A stretch of DNA of 64,000 nucleotides from positions 154,501-218,500 of the forward strand of contig JAQNBH010000021.1 of NCBI GenBank assembly GCA_028752905.1. The letters run 5' to 3'. How positions within the stretch are numbered: the first letter of the stretch is position 1; the number at the start of each line of letters is the position of its first letter. The DNA comes from Cladorhizidae sp. MBARI D1340-BT2. Its lineage: Eukaryota; Porifera; Demospongiae; Poecilosclerida; Cladorhizidae. The position numbers were made by a program, and so were the translations under genes. This document shows, piece by piece, positions 23,951 through 37,404 of the stretch. Under the pieces are notes generated by a model. It searched no databases. It had not been told where the DNA came from and worked only from the letters and a program-made list of their open reading frames with translations.

Positions 23951-24694
23951 TCAAATCACCATAACTTGCTAATACTTAGAGTACTCAAAATTTTGGCACA
24001 TACAAAAGACAGATAATTAGAAGGGCTATCCAGTGATATACATATTATCCTTTTTGGGTAAAGTGTAGAAATGTTATGAGCTTTACGGCAAAATAACAAG
24101 ATTTTTGGGGGAAAAAAGAGAAACATATAGACCAAATTAGGGCAAATATCAAGATAGAGAACACATAATGAAACCTATCATTCGAATCATATCAAGTCCA
24201 TTACAGTGAAGTGTGCAGAATATTATGGATGTTTGATATCAACAGAGAGCACAGGGAGAGACCTATCTTAATAGCTATATATCAAGTTTACACAGTGAAG
24301 TGTGGAGAATCTATGAAGCTAACCTGTTTAGCATCAAGATAGAGAACACTGAGAGATACCTATCTTGCAAGTCCATTACAGTGAAGTGTGCAGAATATAT
24401 GGATGTTTGGTATCAAGAGAGAGCACTTAGAGAGTCCTATCTTAATAGCTATACATCAAGTCTATTCAGTGAAGTGTGGATAATCTACGAAGCTAACATG
24501 TTTAGCATCAAGTAAGAGTACAATTCATAACTGCCCTAATTAACAAGACCAAAGTCCCAGATTTTGTCAACTGATAGAGAAGGCCCTTATCTGCAACATG
24601 TCAACAGATTATCAATAAATGTAGTGGTTTTTCACTGGCAGGCCACCGCTTTGGCAACTGGAAAACGCCAGGAAAGATCGCAAACCTTACCACT
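23951..24694 (+). repeat. Monomer 29, short form S
   Basis: 744 bp; TTTACACAG and GCCCTAATT, the combination also found in monomers 1, 19, 55 and 72. Confidence 0.93.
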
Positions 24695-25602
24695 TCAAAT
24701 CACCATAACTTGCTAATACTTAGAGTACTCAAAATTTTGGCACGTACAAAAGACAGATAATTAGAAGGGCTATCCGGTGATATAAAACTTATCTTTTTTG
24801 GGTAAAGTATAGAAAAGTTATGAGCTTTACGGCAAAAAAGCAAGATTTTTGGGGGAAAAATGAGAAACATATAGACCAAATTAGGGCAAATATCAAGATA
24901 GAGAACACATAATGAAACCTATCATTCGAATCATATCAAGTCCATTACAGTGAAGTGTGCAGAATATTATGGATGTTTGATATCAACAGAGAGCACAGGG
25001 AGAGACCTATCTTAATAGCTATATATCAAGTTTATACAGTGAAGTGTGGAGAATCTATGAAGCTAACCTGTTTAGCATCAAGATAGAGAACACATAGAGA
25101 AACCTATCTTGTGATTCTATGTATGCAGAATATACGGATGTTTGGTATCAAGAGAGAGAACAGAGAGAGGCCTACCTTTAGAGCTATATATCAACTCTAT
25201 TCAGTGAAGTGTGGAGAATCTATGAAGCTAACATGTTTAGCTCAAGATAGAGAACACTGAGAGATACCTATCTTGCAAGTCCATTACAGTGAAGTGTGCA
25301 GAATATATGGATGTTTGGTATCAAGAGAGAGCACTTAGAGAGTCCTATCTTAATAGCTATACATCAAGTCTATTCAGTGAAGTGTGGATAATCTACGAAG
25401 CTAACATGTTTAGCATCAAGTAAGAGTACAATTCATAACTGCCCTAATTAACAAGACCAAAGTCCCAGATTTTGTCAACTGATAGAGAAGGCCCTTATCT
25501 GCAACATGTCAACAGATTATCAATAAATGTAGTGGTTTTTCACTGGCAGGCCACCGCTTTGGTAACTGGAAAACGCCAGGAAAGATCGCAAACCTCACCA
25601 CT
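24695..25602 (+). repeat. Monomer 30, long form B
   Basis: 908 bp, tract T5G5A5, private TTTGGTAACTGG in the tail. Last unit of the S-B dimer run. Confidence 0.93.
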
Positions 25603-26510
25603 TCAAATCACCATAACTTGCTAATACTTAGAGTACTCAAAATTTTGGCACATACAAAAGACAGATAATTAGAAGGGCTATCCAGTGATATACATATTAT
25701 CCTTTTTGGGTAAAGTGTAGAAATGTTATGAGCTTTACGGAAAAATAACAAGATTTTTTGGGGAAAAAAGAGAAACATATAGACCAAATTAGGGCAAATA
25801 TCAAGATAGAGAACACATAATGAAACCTATCATTCGAATCATATCAAGTCCATTACAGTGAAGTGTGCAGAATATTATGGATGTTTGATATCAACAGAGA
25901 GCACAGGGAGAGACCTATCTTAATAGCTATATATCAAGTTTATACAGTGAAGTGTGGAGAATCTATGAAGCTAACCTGTTTAGCATCAAGATAGAGAACA
26001 CATAGAGAAACCTATCTTGTGATTCTATGTATGCAGAATATACGGATGTTTGGTATCAAGAGAGAGAACAGAGAGAGGCCTACCTTTAGAGCTATATATC
26101 AACTCTATTCAGTGAAGTGTGGAGAATCTATGAAGCTAACATGTTTAGCTCAAGATAGAGAACACTGAGAGATACCTATCTTGCAAGTCCATTACAGTGA
26201 AGTGTGCAGAATATATGGATGTTTGGTATCAAGAGAGAGCACTTAGAGAGTCCTATCTTAATAGCTATACATCAAGTCTATTCAGTGAAGTGTGGATAAT
26301 CTACGAAGCTAACATGTTTAGCATCAAGTAAGAGTACAATTCATAACTGCCCTAATTAACAAGACCAAAGTCCCAGATTTTGTCAACTGATAGAGAAGGC
26401 CCTTATCTGCAACATGTCAACAGATTATCAATAAATGTAGTGGTTTTTCACTGGCAGGCCACCGCTTTGGCAACTGGAAAACGCCAGGAAAGATCGCAAA
26501 CCTCACCACT
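25603..26510 (+). repeat. Monomer 31, long form L
   Basis: 908 bp. Private TTTACGGAAAAATAAC and tract T6G4A6. Opens the first copy of a nine-monomer block. Confidence 0.93.
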
Positions 26511-27418
26511 TCAAATCACCATAACTTGCTAATACTTAGAGTACTCAAAATTTTGGTACATACAAAAGACAGATAATTAGAAGGGCTATCCAGTGATATA
26601 CATATTATCCTTTTTGGGTAAAGTGTAGAAATGTTATGAGCTTTACGGCAAAATAACAAGATTTTTGGGGGAAAAAAGAGAAACATATAGACCAAATTAG
26701 GGCAAATATCAAGATAGAGAACACATAATGAAACCTATCATTCGAATCATATCAAGTCCATTACAGTGAAGTGTGCAGAATATTATGGATGTTTGATATC
26801 AACAGAGAGCACAGGGAGAGACCTATCTTAATAGCTATATATCAAGTTTATACAGTGAAGTGTGGAGAATCTATGAAGCTAACCTGTTTAGCATCAAGAT
26901 AGAGAACACATAGAGAAACCTATCTTGTGATTCTATGTATGCAGAATATACGGATGTTTGGTATCAAGAGAGAGAACAGAGAGAGGCCTACCTTTAGAGC
27001 TATATATCAACTCTATTCAGTGAAGTGTGGAGAATCTATGAAGCTAACATGTTTAGCTCAAGATAGAGAACACTGAGAGATACCTATCTTGCAAGTCCAT
27101 TACAGTGAAGTGTGCAGAATATATGGATGTTTGGTATCAAGAGAGAGCACTTAGAGAGTCCTATCTTAATAGCTATACATCAAGTCTATTCAGTGAAGTG
27201 TGGATAATCTACGAAGCTAACATGTTTAGCATCAAGTAAGAGTACAATTCATAACTGCCCTAATTAACAAGACCAAAGTCCCAGATTTTGTCAACTGATA
27301 GAGAAGGCCCTTATCTGCAACATGTCAACAGATTATCAATAAATGTAGTGGTTTTTCACTGGCAGGCCACCGCTTTGGCAACTGGAAAACGCCAGGAAAG
27401 ATCGCAAACCTCACCACT
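26511..27418 (+). repeat. Monomer 32, long form Lt
   Basis: 908 bp. L leader with GGTACATAC instead of GGCACATAC, a change shared with monomers 41 and 44. Confidence 0.93.
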
Positions 27419-28327
27419 TCAAATCACCATAACTTGCTAATACTTAGAGTATTCAAAATTTTGGCACGTACAAAAGACAGATAATTAGAAGGGCTATCCT
27501 GGTGATATAAAAATTATCTTTTTTGGGTAAAGTGTAGAAAAGTTATGAGCTTTACGGCAAAAAAGCAAGATTTTTGGGGGAAAAATGAGAAACATACAGA
27601 CCAAATTAGGGCAAATATCAAGATAGAGAACACATAATGAAACCTATCATTCGAATCATATCAAGTCCATTACAGTGAAGTGTGCAGAATATTATGGATG
27701 TTTGATATCAACAGAGAGCACAGGGAGAGACCTATCTTAATAGCTATATATCAAGTTTATACAGTGAAGTGTGGAGAATCTATGAAGCTAACCTGTTTAG
27801 CATCAAGATAGAGAACACATAGAGAAACTTATCTTGTGATTCTATGTATGCAGAATATACGGATGTTTGGTATCAAGAGAGAGAACAGAGAGAGACCTAC
27901 CTTTAGAGCTATATATCAAGTATATTCAGTGAAGTGTGGAGAATCTATGAAGCTAACATGTTTAGCTCAAGATAGAGAACACTGAGAGATACCTATCTTG
28001 CAAGTCCATTACAGTGAAGTGTGCAGAATATATGGATGTTTGGTATCAAGAGAGAGCACTTAGAGAGTCCTATCTTAATAGCTATACATCAAGTCTATTC
28101 AGTGAAGTGTGGATAATCTACGAAGCTAACATGTTTAGCATCAAGTAAGAGTACAATTCATAACTGCCCTAATTAACAAGACCAAAGTCCCAGATTTTGT
28201 CAACTGATAGAGAAGGCCCTTATCTGCAACATGTCAACAGATTATCAATAAATGTAGTGGTTTTTCACTGGCAGGCCACCGCTTTGGCAACTGGAAAACG
28301 CCAGGAAAGATCGCAAACCTTACCACT
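27419..28327 (+). repeat. Monomer 33, long form C
   Basis: 909 bp; full C haplotype (GAGTATTC, CCTGGTG, CATACAGACC, AAACTTATC, GAGACCTAC, TCAAGTATATTC). Confidence 0.93.
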
Positions 28328-29235
28328 TCAAATCACCATAACTTGCTAATACTTAGAGTACTCAAAATTTTGGCACATACAAAAGACAGATAATTAGAAG
28401 GGCTATCCGGTGATATACAAATTATCTTTTTGGGGTAAAGTGTAAAAATGTTATGAGCTTTACGGCAAAATAACAAGATTTTTGGGGGGAAAAAGAGAAA
28501 CATATAGACCAAATTAGGGCAAATATCAAGATAGAGAACACATAATGAAACCTATCATTCGAATCATATCAAGTCCATTACAGTGAAGTGTGCAGAATAT
28601 TATGGATGTTTGATATCAACAGAGAGCACAGGAAGAGACCTATCTTAATAGCTATATATCAAGTTTATACAGTGAAGTGTGGAGAATCTATGAAGCTAAC
28701 CTGTTTAGCATCAAGATAGAGAACACATAGAGAAACCTATCTTGTGATTCTATGTATGCAGAATATACGGATGTTTGGTATCAAGAGAGAGAACAGAGAG
28801 AGGCCTACCTTTAGAGCTATATATCAAGTCTATTCAGTGAAGTGTGGAGAATCTATGAAGCTAACATGTTTAGCTCAAGATAGAGAACACTGAGAGATAC
28901 CTATCTTGCAAGTCCATTACAGTGAAGTGTGCAGAATATATGGATGTTTGGTGTCAAGAGAGAGCACTTAGAGAGTCCTATCTTAATAGCTATACATCAA
29001 GTCTATTCAGTGAAGTGTGGATAATCTACGAAGCTAACATGTTTAGCATCAAGTAAGAGTACAATTCATAACTGCCCTAATTAACAAGACCAAAGTCCCA
29101 GATTTTGTCAACTGATAGAGAAGGCCCTTATCTGCAACATGTCAACAGATTATCAATAAATGTAGTGGTTTTTCACTGGCAGGCCACCGCTTTGGCAACT
29201 GGAAAACGCCAGGAAAGATCGCAAACCTTACCACT
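28328..29235 (+). repeat. Monomer 34, long form D
   Basis: 908 bp full D haplotype, tract T5G6A5 as in its block counterpart, monomer 46. Confidence 0.93.
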
Positions 29236-30143
29236 TCAAATCACCATAACTTGCTAATACTTAGAGTACTCAAAATTTTGGCACGTACAAAAGACAGATA
29301 ATTAGAAGGGCTATCCGGTGATATAAAACTTATCTTTTTTGGGTAAAGTATAGAAAAGTTATGAGCTTTACGGCAAAAAAGCAAGATTTTTGGGGAAAAA
29401 ATGAGAAACATATAGACCAAATTAGGGCAAATATCAAGATAGAGAACACATAATGAAACCTATCATTCGAATCATATCAAGTCCATTACAGTGAAGTGTG
29501 CAGAATATTATGGATGTTTGATATCAACAGAGAGCACAGGGAGAGACCTATCTTAATAGCTATATATCAAGTTTATACAGTGAAGTGTGGAGAATCTATG
29601 AAGCTAACCTGTTTAGCATCAAGATAGAGAACACATAGAGAAACCTATCTTGTGATTCTATGTATGCAGAATATACGGATGTTTGGTATCAAGAGAGAGA
29701 ACAGAGAGAGGCCTACCTTTAGAGCTATATATCAACTCTATTCAGTGAAGTGTGGAGAATCTATGAAGCTAACATGTTTAGCTCAAGATAGAGAACACTG
29801 AGAGATACCTATCTTGCAAGTCCATTACAGTGAAGTGTGCAGAATATATGGATGTTTGGTATCAAGAGAGAGCACTTAGAGAGTCCTATCTTAATAGCTA
29901 TACATCAAGTCTATTCAGTGAAGTGTGGATAATCTACGAAGCTAACATGTTTAGCATCAAGTAAGAGTACAATTCATAACTGCCCTAATTAACAAGACCA
30001 AAGTCCCAGATTTTGTCAACTGATAGAGAAGGCCCTTATCTGCAACATGTCAACAGATTATCAATAAATGTAGTGGTTTTTCACTGGCAGGCCACCGCTT
30101 TGGCAACTGGAAAACGCCAGGAAAGATCGCAAACCTCACCACT
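29236..30143 (+). repeat. Monomer 35, long form B
   Basis: 908 bp plain B, tract T5G4A6. Sits between two L-C-D cassettes. Confidence 0.93.
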
Positions 30144-31051
30144 TCAAATCACCATAACTTGCTAATACTTAGAGTACTCAAAATTTTGGCACATACAAAA
30201 GACAGATAATTAGAAGGGCTATCCAGTGATATACATATTATCCTTTTTGGGTAAAGTGTAGAAATGTTATGAGCTTTACGGCAAAATAACAAGATTTTTG
30301 GGGGAAAAAAGAGAAACATATAGACCAAATTAGGGCAAATATCAAGATAGAGAACACATAATGAAACCTATCATTCGAATCATATCAAGTCCATTACAGT
30401 GAAGTGTGCAGAATATTATGGATGTTTGATATCAACAGAGAGCACAGGGAGAGACCTATCTTAATAGCTATATATCAAGTTTATACAGTGAAGTGTGGAG
30501 AATCTATGAAGCTAACCTGTTTAGCATCAAGATAGAGAACACATAGAGAAACCTATCTTGTGATTCTATGTATGCAGAATATACGGATGTTTGGTATCAA
30601 GAGAGAGAACAGAGAGAGGCCTACCTTTAGAGCTATATATCAACTCTATTCAGTGAAGTGTGGAGAATCTATGAAGCTAACATGTTTAGCTCAAGATAGA
30701 GAACACTGAGAGATACCTATCTTGCAAGTCCATTACAGTGAAGTGTGCAGAATATATGGATGTTTGGTATCAAGAGAGAGCACTTAGAGAGTCCTATCTT
30801 AATAGCTATACATCAAGTCTATTCAGTGAAGTGTGGATAATCTACGAAGCTAACATGTTTAGCATCAAGTAAGAGTACAATTCATAACTGCCCTAATTAA
30901 CAAGACCAAAGTCCCAGATTTTGTCAACTGATAGAGAAGGCCCTTATCTGCAACATGTCAACAGATTATCAATAAATGTAGTGGTTTTTCACTGGCAGGC
31001 CACCGCTTTGGCAACTGGAAAACGCCAGGAAAGATCGCAAACCTCACCACT
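30144..31051 (+). repeat. Monomer 36, long form L
   Basis: 908 bp, tract T5G5A6; starts an L-C-D-E run. Confidence 0.93.
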
Positions 31052-31960
31052 TCAAATCACCATAACTTGCTAATACTTAGAGTATTCAAAATTTTGGCAC
31101 GTACAAAAGACAGATAATTAGAAGGGCTATCCTGGTGATATAAAAATTATCTTTTTTGGGTAAAGTGTAGAAAAGTTATGAGCTTTACGGCAAAAAAGCA
31201 AGATTTTTGGGGGAAAAATGAGAAACATACAGACCAAATTAGGGCAAATATCAAGATAGAGAACACATAATGAAACCTATCATTCGAATCATATCAAGTC
31301 CATTACAGTGAAGTGTGCAGAATATTATGGATGTTTGATATCAACAGAGAGCACAGGGAGAGACCTATCTTAATAGCTATATATCAAGTTTATACAGTGA
31401 AGTGTGGAGAATCTATGAAGCTAACCTGTTTAGCATCAAGATAGAGAACACATAGAGAAACTTATCTTGTGATTCTATGTATGCAGAATATACGGATGTT
31501 TGGTATCAAGAGAGAGAACAGAGAGAGACCTACCTTTAGAGCTATATATCAAGTATATTCAGTGAAGTGTGGAGAATCTATGAAGCTAACATGTTTAGCT
31601 CAAGATAGAGAACACTGAGAGATACCTATCTTGCAAGTCCATTACAGTGAAGTGTGCAGAATATATGGATGTTTGGTATCAAGAGAGAGCACTTAGAGAG
31701 TCCTATCTTAATAGCTATACATCAAGTCTATTCAGTGAAGTGTGGATAATCTACGAAGCTAACATGTTTAGCATCAAGTAAGAGTACAATTCATAACTGC
31801 CCTAATTAACAAGACCAAAGTCCCAGATTTTGTCAACTGATAGAGAAGGCCCTTATCTGCAACATGTCAACAGATTATCAATAAATGTAGTGGTTTTTCA
31901 CTGGCAGGCCACCGCTTTGGCAACTGGAAAACGCCAGGAAAGATCGCAAACCTTACCACT
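31052..31960 (+). repeat. Monomer 37, long form C
   Basis: 909 bp full C haplotype, tract T5G5A5. Confidence 0.93.
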
Positions 31961-32868
31961 TCAAATCACCATAACTTGCTAATACTTAGAGTACTCAAAA
32001 TTTTGGCACATACAAAAGACAGATAATTAGAAGGGCTATCCGGTGATATACAAATTATCTTTTTGGGGTAAAGTGTAAAAATGTTATGAGCTTTACGGCA
32101 AAATAACAAGATTTTTTGGGGGAAAAAGAGAAACATATAGACCAAATTAGGGCAAATATCAAGATAGAGAACACATAATGAAACCTATCATTCGAATCAT
32201 ATCAAGTCCATTACAGTGAAGTGTGCAGAATATTATGGATGTTTGATATCAACAGAGAGCACAGGAAGAGACCTATCTTAATAGCTATATATCAAGTTTA
32301 TACAGTGAAGTGTGGAGAATCTATGAAGCTAACCTGTTTAGCATCAAGATAGAGAACACATAGAGAAACCTATCTTGTGATTCTATGTATGCAGAATATA
32401 CGGATGTTTGGTATCAAGAGAGAGAACAGAGAGAGGCCTACCTTTAGAGCTATATATCAAGTCTATTCAGTGAAGTGTGGAGAATCTATGAAGCTAACAT
32501 GTTTAGCTCAAGATAGAGAACACTGAGAGATACCTATCTTGCAAGTCCATTACAGTGAAGTGTGCAGAATATATGGATGTTTGGTGTCAAGAGAGAGCAC
32601 TTAGAGAGTCCTATCTTAATAGCTATACATCAAGTCTATTCAGTGAAGTGTGGATAATCTACGAAGCTAACATGTTTAGCATCAAGTAAGAGTACAATTC
32701 ATAACTGCCCTAATTAACAAGACCAAAGTCCCAGATTTTGTCAACTGATAGAGAAGGCCCTTATCTGCAACATGTCAACAGATTATCAATAAATGTAGTG
32801 GTTTTTCACTGGCAGGCCACCGCTTTGGCAACTGGAAAACGCCAGGAAAGATCGCAAACCTTAACACT
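31961..32868 (+). repeat. Monomer 38, long form D
   Basis: 908 bp full D haplotype; tract T6G5A5, unlike the T5G6A5 of monomers 34, 46 and 50. Confidence 0.93.
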
Positions 32869-33774
32869 TCAAATTACCATAACTTGCTAATACTTAGAGT
32901 ACTCAAAATTTTGGCACGTACAAAAGACAGAAAATTAGAAGGGCTATCCGGTGATATAAAAATTATCTTTTTGGAGTAAAGTGTAGAAAAGTTATGAGCT
33001 TTACGGCAAAATAACAAGATTTTTGGGGGGAAAATGAGAAACATATAGACCAAATTAGGGCAAATATCAAGATAGAGAACACATAATGAAACCTATCATT
33101 CGAATCATATCAAGTCCATTACAGTGAAGTGTGCAGAATATTATGGATGTTTGATATCAACAGAGAGCACAGGGAGAGACCTATCTTAATAGCTATATAT
33201 CAAGTTATACAGTGAAGTGTGGAGAATCTATGAAGCTAACCTGTTTAGCATCAAGATAGAGAACACATAGAGAAACCTATCTTGTGATTCTATGTATGCA
33301 GAATATACGGATGTTTGGTATCAAGAGAGAGAACAGAGAGAGGCCTACCTTTAGAGCTATATATCAAGTCTATTCAGTGAAGTGTGGAGAATCTATGAAG
33401 CTAACATGTTTAGCTCAAGATAGAGAACACTGAGAGATACCTATCTTGCAAGTCCATTACAGTGAAGTGTGCAGAATATATGGATGTTTGGTATCAAGAG
33501 AGAGCACTTAGAGAGTCCTATCTTAATAGCTATACATCAAGTCTATTCAGTGAAGTGTGGATAATCTACGAAGCTAACATGTTTAGCATCAAGTAAGAGT
33601 ACAATTGATAACTGCCCTAATTAACAAGACCAAAGTCCCAGTGTTTGTCAACTGATAGAGAAGGCCCTTATCTGCAACATGTCAACAGATTATCAATAAA
33701 TGTAGTGGTTTTCACTGGCAGGCCACCGCTTTGGCAACTGGAAAACGCCAGGAAAGATCGCAAACCTCACCACT
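32869..33774 (+). repeat. Monomer 39, long form E
   Basis: 906 bp. Two one-base losses (TCAAGTTATACAG in U1, GTGGTTTTCAC in the tail). Also CAGAAAATTAG, TTTGGAGTAAAG, CAATTGATAAC and CAGTGTTTGTC. Confidence 0.93.
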
Positions 33775-34682
33775 TCAAATCACCATAACTTGCTAATACT
33801 TAGAGTACTCAAAATTTTGGCACATACAAAAGACAGATAATTAGAAGGGCTATCCAGTGATATACATATTATCCTTTTTGGGTAAAGTGTAGAAATGTTA
33901 TGAGCTTTACGGCAAAATAACAAGATTTTTGGGGGAAAAAAGAGAAACATATAGACCAAATTAGGGCAAATATCAAGATAGAGAACACATAATGAAACCT
34001 ATCATTCGAATCATATCAAGTCCATTACAGTGAAGTGTGCAGAATATTATGGATGTTTGATATCAACAGAGAGCACAGGGAGAGACCTATCTTAATAGCT
34101 ATATATCAAGTTTATACAGTGAAGTGTGGAGAATCTATGAAGCTAACCTGTTTAGCATCAAGATAGAGAACACATAGAGAAACCTATCTTGTGATTCTAT
34201 GTATGCAGAATATACGGATGTTTGGTATCAAGAGAGAGAACAGAGAGAGGCCTACCTTTAGAGCTATATATCAACTCTATTCAGTGAAGTGTGGAGAATC
34301 TATGAAGCTAACATGTTTAGCTCAAGATAGAGAACACTGAGAGATACCTATCTTGCAAGTCCATTACAGTGAAGTGTGCAGAATATATGGATGTTTGGTA
34401 TCAAGAGAGAGCACTTAGAGAGTCCTATCTTAATAGCTATACATCAAGTCTATTCAGTGAAGTGTGGATAATCTACGAAGCTAACATGTTTAGCATCAAG
34501 TAAGAGTACAATTCATAACTGCCCTAATTAACAAGACCAAAGTCCCAGATTTTGTCAACTGATAGAGAAGGCCCTTATCTGCAACATGTCAACAGATTAT
34601 CAATAAATGTAGTGGTTTTTCACTGGCAGGCCACCGCTTTGGCAACTGGAAAACGCCAGGAAAGATCGCAAACCTCACCACT
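33775..34682 (+). repeat. Monomer 40, long form L
   Basis: 908 bp, tract T5G5A6. Part of the duplicated E-L-Lt trimer. Confidence 0.93.
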
Positions 34683-35590
34683 TCAAATCACCATAACTTG
34701 CTAATACTTAGAGTACTCAAAATTTTGGTACATACAAAAGACAGATAATTAGAAGGGCTATCCAGTGATATACATATTATCCTTTTTGGGTAAAGTGTAG
34801 AAATGTTATGAGCTTTACGGCAAAATAACAAGATTTTTGGGGGAAAAAAGAGAAACATATAGACCAAATTAGGGCAAATATCAAGATAGAGAACACATAA
34901 TGAAACCTATCATTCGAATCATATCAAGTCCATTACAGTGAAGTGTGCAGAATATTATGGATGTTTGATATCAACAGAGAGCACAGGGAGAGACCTATCT
35001 TAATAGCTATATATCAAGTTTATACAGTGAAGTGTGGAGAATCTATGAAGCTAACCTGTTTAGCATCAAGATAGAGAACACATAGAGAAACCTATCTTGT
35101 GATTCTATGTATGCAGAATATACGGATGTTTGGTATCAAGAGAGAGAACAGAGAGAGGCCTACCTTTAGAGCTATATATCAACTCTATTCAGTGAAGTGT
35201 GGAGAATCTATGAAGCTAACATGTTTAGCTCAAGATAGAGAACACTGAGAGATACCTATCTTGCAAGTCCATTACAGTGAAGTGTGCAGAATATATGGAT
35301 GTTTGGTATCAAGAGAGAGCACTTAGAGAGTCCTATCTTAATAGCTATACATCAAGTCTATTCAGTGAAGTGTGGATAATCTACGAAGCTAACATGTTTA
35401 GCATCAAGTAAGAGTACAATTCATAACTGCCCTAATTAACAAGACCAAAGTCCCAGATTTTGTCAACTGATAGAGAAGGCCCTTATCTGCAACATGTCAA
35501 CAGATTATCAATAAATGTAGTGGTTTTTCACTGGCAGGCCACCGCTTTGGCAACTGGAAAACGCCAGGAAAGATCGCAAACCTTAACACT
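34683..35590 (+). repeat. Monomer 41, long form Lt
   Basis: 908 bp with GGTACATAC. Its last bases (CCTTAACACT) are E-type because E follows directly. Confidence 0.93.
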
Positions 35591-36496
35591 TCAAATTACC
35601 ATAACTTGCTAATACTTAGAGTACTCAAAATTTTGGCACGTACAAAAGACAGAAAATTAGAAGGGCTATCCGGTGATATAAAAATTATCTTTTTGGAGTA
35701 AAGTGTAGAAAAGTTATGAGCTTTACGGCAAAATAACAAGATTTTTGGGGGGAAAATGAGAAACATATAGACCAAATTAGGGCAAATATCAAGATAGAGA
35801 ACACATAATGAAACCTATCATTCGAATCATATCAAGTCCATTACAGTGAAGTGTGCAGAATATTATGGATGTTTGATATCAACAGAGAGCACAGGGAGAG
35901 ACCTATCTTAATAGCTATATATCAAGTTATACAGTGAAGTGTGGAGAATCTATGAAGCTAACCTGTTTAGCATCAAGATAGAGAACACATAGAGAAACCT
36001 ATCTTGTGATTCTATGTATGCAGAATATACGGATGTTTGGTATCAAGAGAGAGAACAGAGAGAGGCCTACCTTTAGAGCTATATATCAAGTCTATTCAGT
36101 GAAGTGTGGAGAATCTATGAAGCTAACATGTTTAGCTCAAGATAGAGAACACTGAGAGATACCTATCTTGCAAGTCCATTACAGTGAAGTGTGCAGAATA
36201 TATGGATGTTTGGTATCAAGAGAGAGCACTTAGAGAGTCCTATCTTAATAGCTATACATCAAGTCTATTCAGTGAAGTGTGGATAATCTACGAAGCTAAC
36301 ATGTTTAGCATCAAGTAAGAGTACAATTGATAACTGCCCTAATTAACAAGACCAAAGTCCCAGTGTTTGTCAACTGATAGAGAAGGCCCTTATCTGCAAC
36401 ATGTCAACAGATTATCAATAAATGTAGTGGTTTTCACTGGCAGGCCACCGCTTTGGCAACTGGAAAACGCCAGGAAAGATCGCAAACCTCACCACT
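35591..36496 (+). repeat. Monomer 42, long form E
   Basis: 906 bp, carrying all private changes of monomer 39 including CAATTGATAAC; the two look identical by eye. Confidence 0.93.
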
Positions 36497-37404
36497 TCAA
36501 ATCACCATAACTTGCTAATACTTAGAGTACTCAAAATTTTGGCACATACAAAAGACAGATAATTAGAAGGGCTATCCAGTGATATACATATTATCCTTTT
36601 TGGGTAAAGTGTAGAAATGTTATGAGCTTTACGGCAAAATAACAAGATTTTTGGGGGAAAAAAGAGAAACATATAGACCAAATTAGGGCAAATATCAAGA
36701 TAGAGAACACATAATGAAACCTATCATTCGAATCATATCAAGTCCATTACAGTGAAGTGTGCAGAATATTATGGATGTTTGATATCAACAGAGAGCACAG
36801 GGAGAGACCTATCTTAATAGCTATATATCAAGTTTATACAGTGAAGTGTGGAGAATCTATGAAGCTAACCTGTTTAGCATCAAGATAGAGAACACATAGA
36901 GAAACCTATCTTGTGATTCTATGTATGCAGAATATACGGATGTTTGGTATCAAGAGAGAGAACAGAGAGAGGCCTACCTTTAGAGCTATATATCAACTCT
37001 ATTCAGTGAAGTGTGGAGAATCTATGAAGCTAACATGTTTAGCTCAAGATAGAGAACACTGAGAGATACCTATCTTGCAAGTCCATTACAGTGAAGTGTG
37101 CAGAATATATGGATGTTTGGTATCAAGAGAGAGCACTTAGAGAGTCCTATCTTAATAGCTATACATCAAGTCTATTCAGTGAAGTGTGGATAATCTACGA
37201 AGCTAACATGTTTAGCATCAAGTAAGAGTACAATTCATAACTGCCCTAATTAACAAGACCAAAGTCCCAGATTTTGTCAACTGATAGAGAAGGCCCTTAT
37301 CTGCAACATGTCAACAGATTATCAATAAATGTAGTGGTTTTTCACTGGCAGGCCACCGCTTTGGCAACTGGAAAACGCCAGGAAAGATCGCAAACCTCAC
37401 CACT
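36497..37404 (+). repeat. Monomer 43, long form L
   Basis: 908 bp, tract T5G5A6. Opens the second copy of the nine-monomer block, 10,894 bp after monomer 31. Confidence 0.93.

Larger units (their letters stand above)
14039..25602 (+). repeat. Seven S-B dimers, 1652 bp each (11,564 bp)
   Basis: Monomers 17-30 alternate short and long with no length change: seven units of 744 + 908. Private variants show a larger unit within: monomers 17-20 and 21-24 correspond as 3304-bp tetramers (GATCGAAAACC in 18 and 22; GATGCTAACC and TTCAGAGAAG in 20 and 24). Confidence 0.88.
25603..33774 (+). repeat. Nine-monomer block L-Lt-C-D-B-L-C-D-E, copy 1
   Basis: Monomers 31-39. The same order of nine subtypes recurs at 36497-44669, offset by 10,894 bp (twelve monomers). 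Three extra monomers, L-Lt-E, separate the two. Confidence 0.85.
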
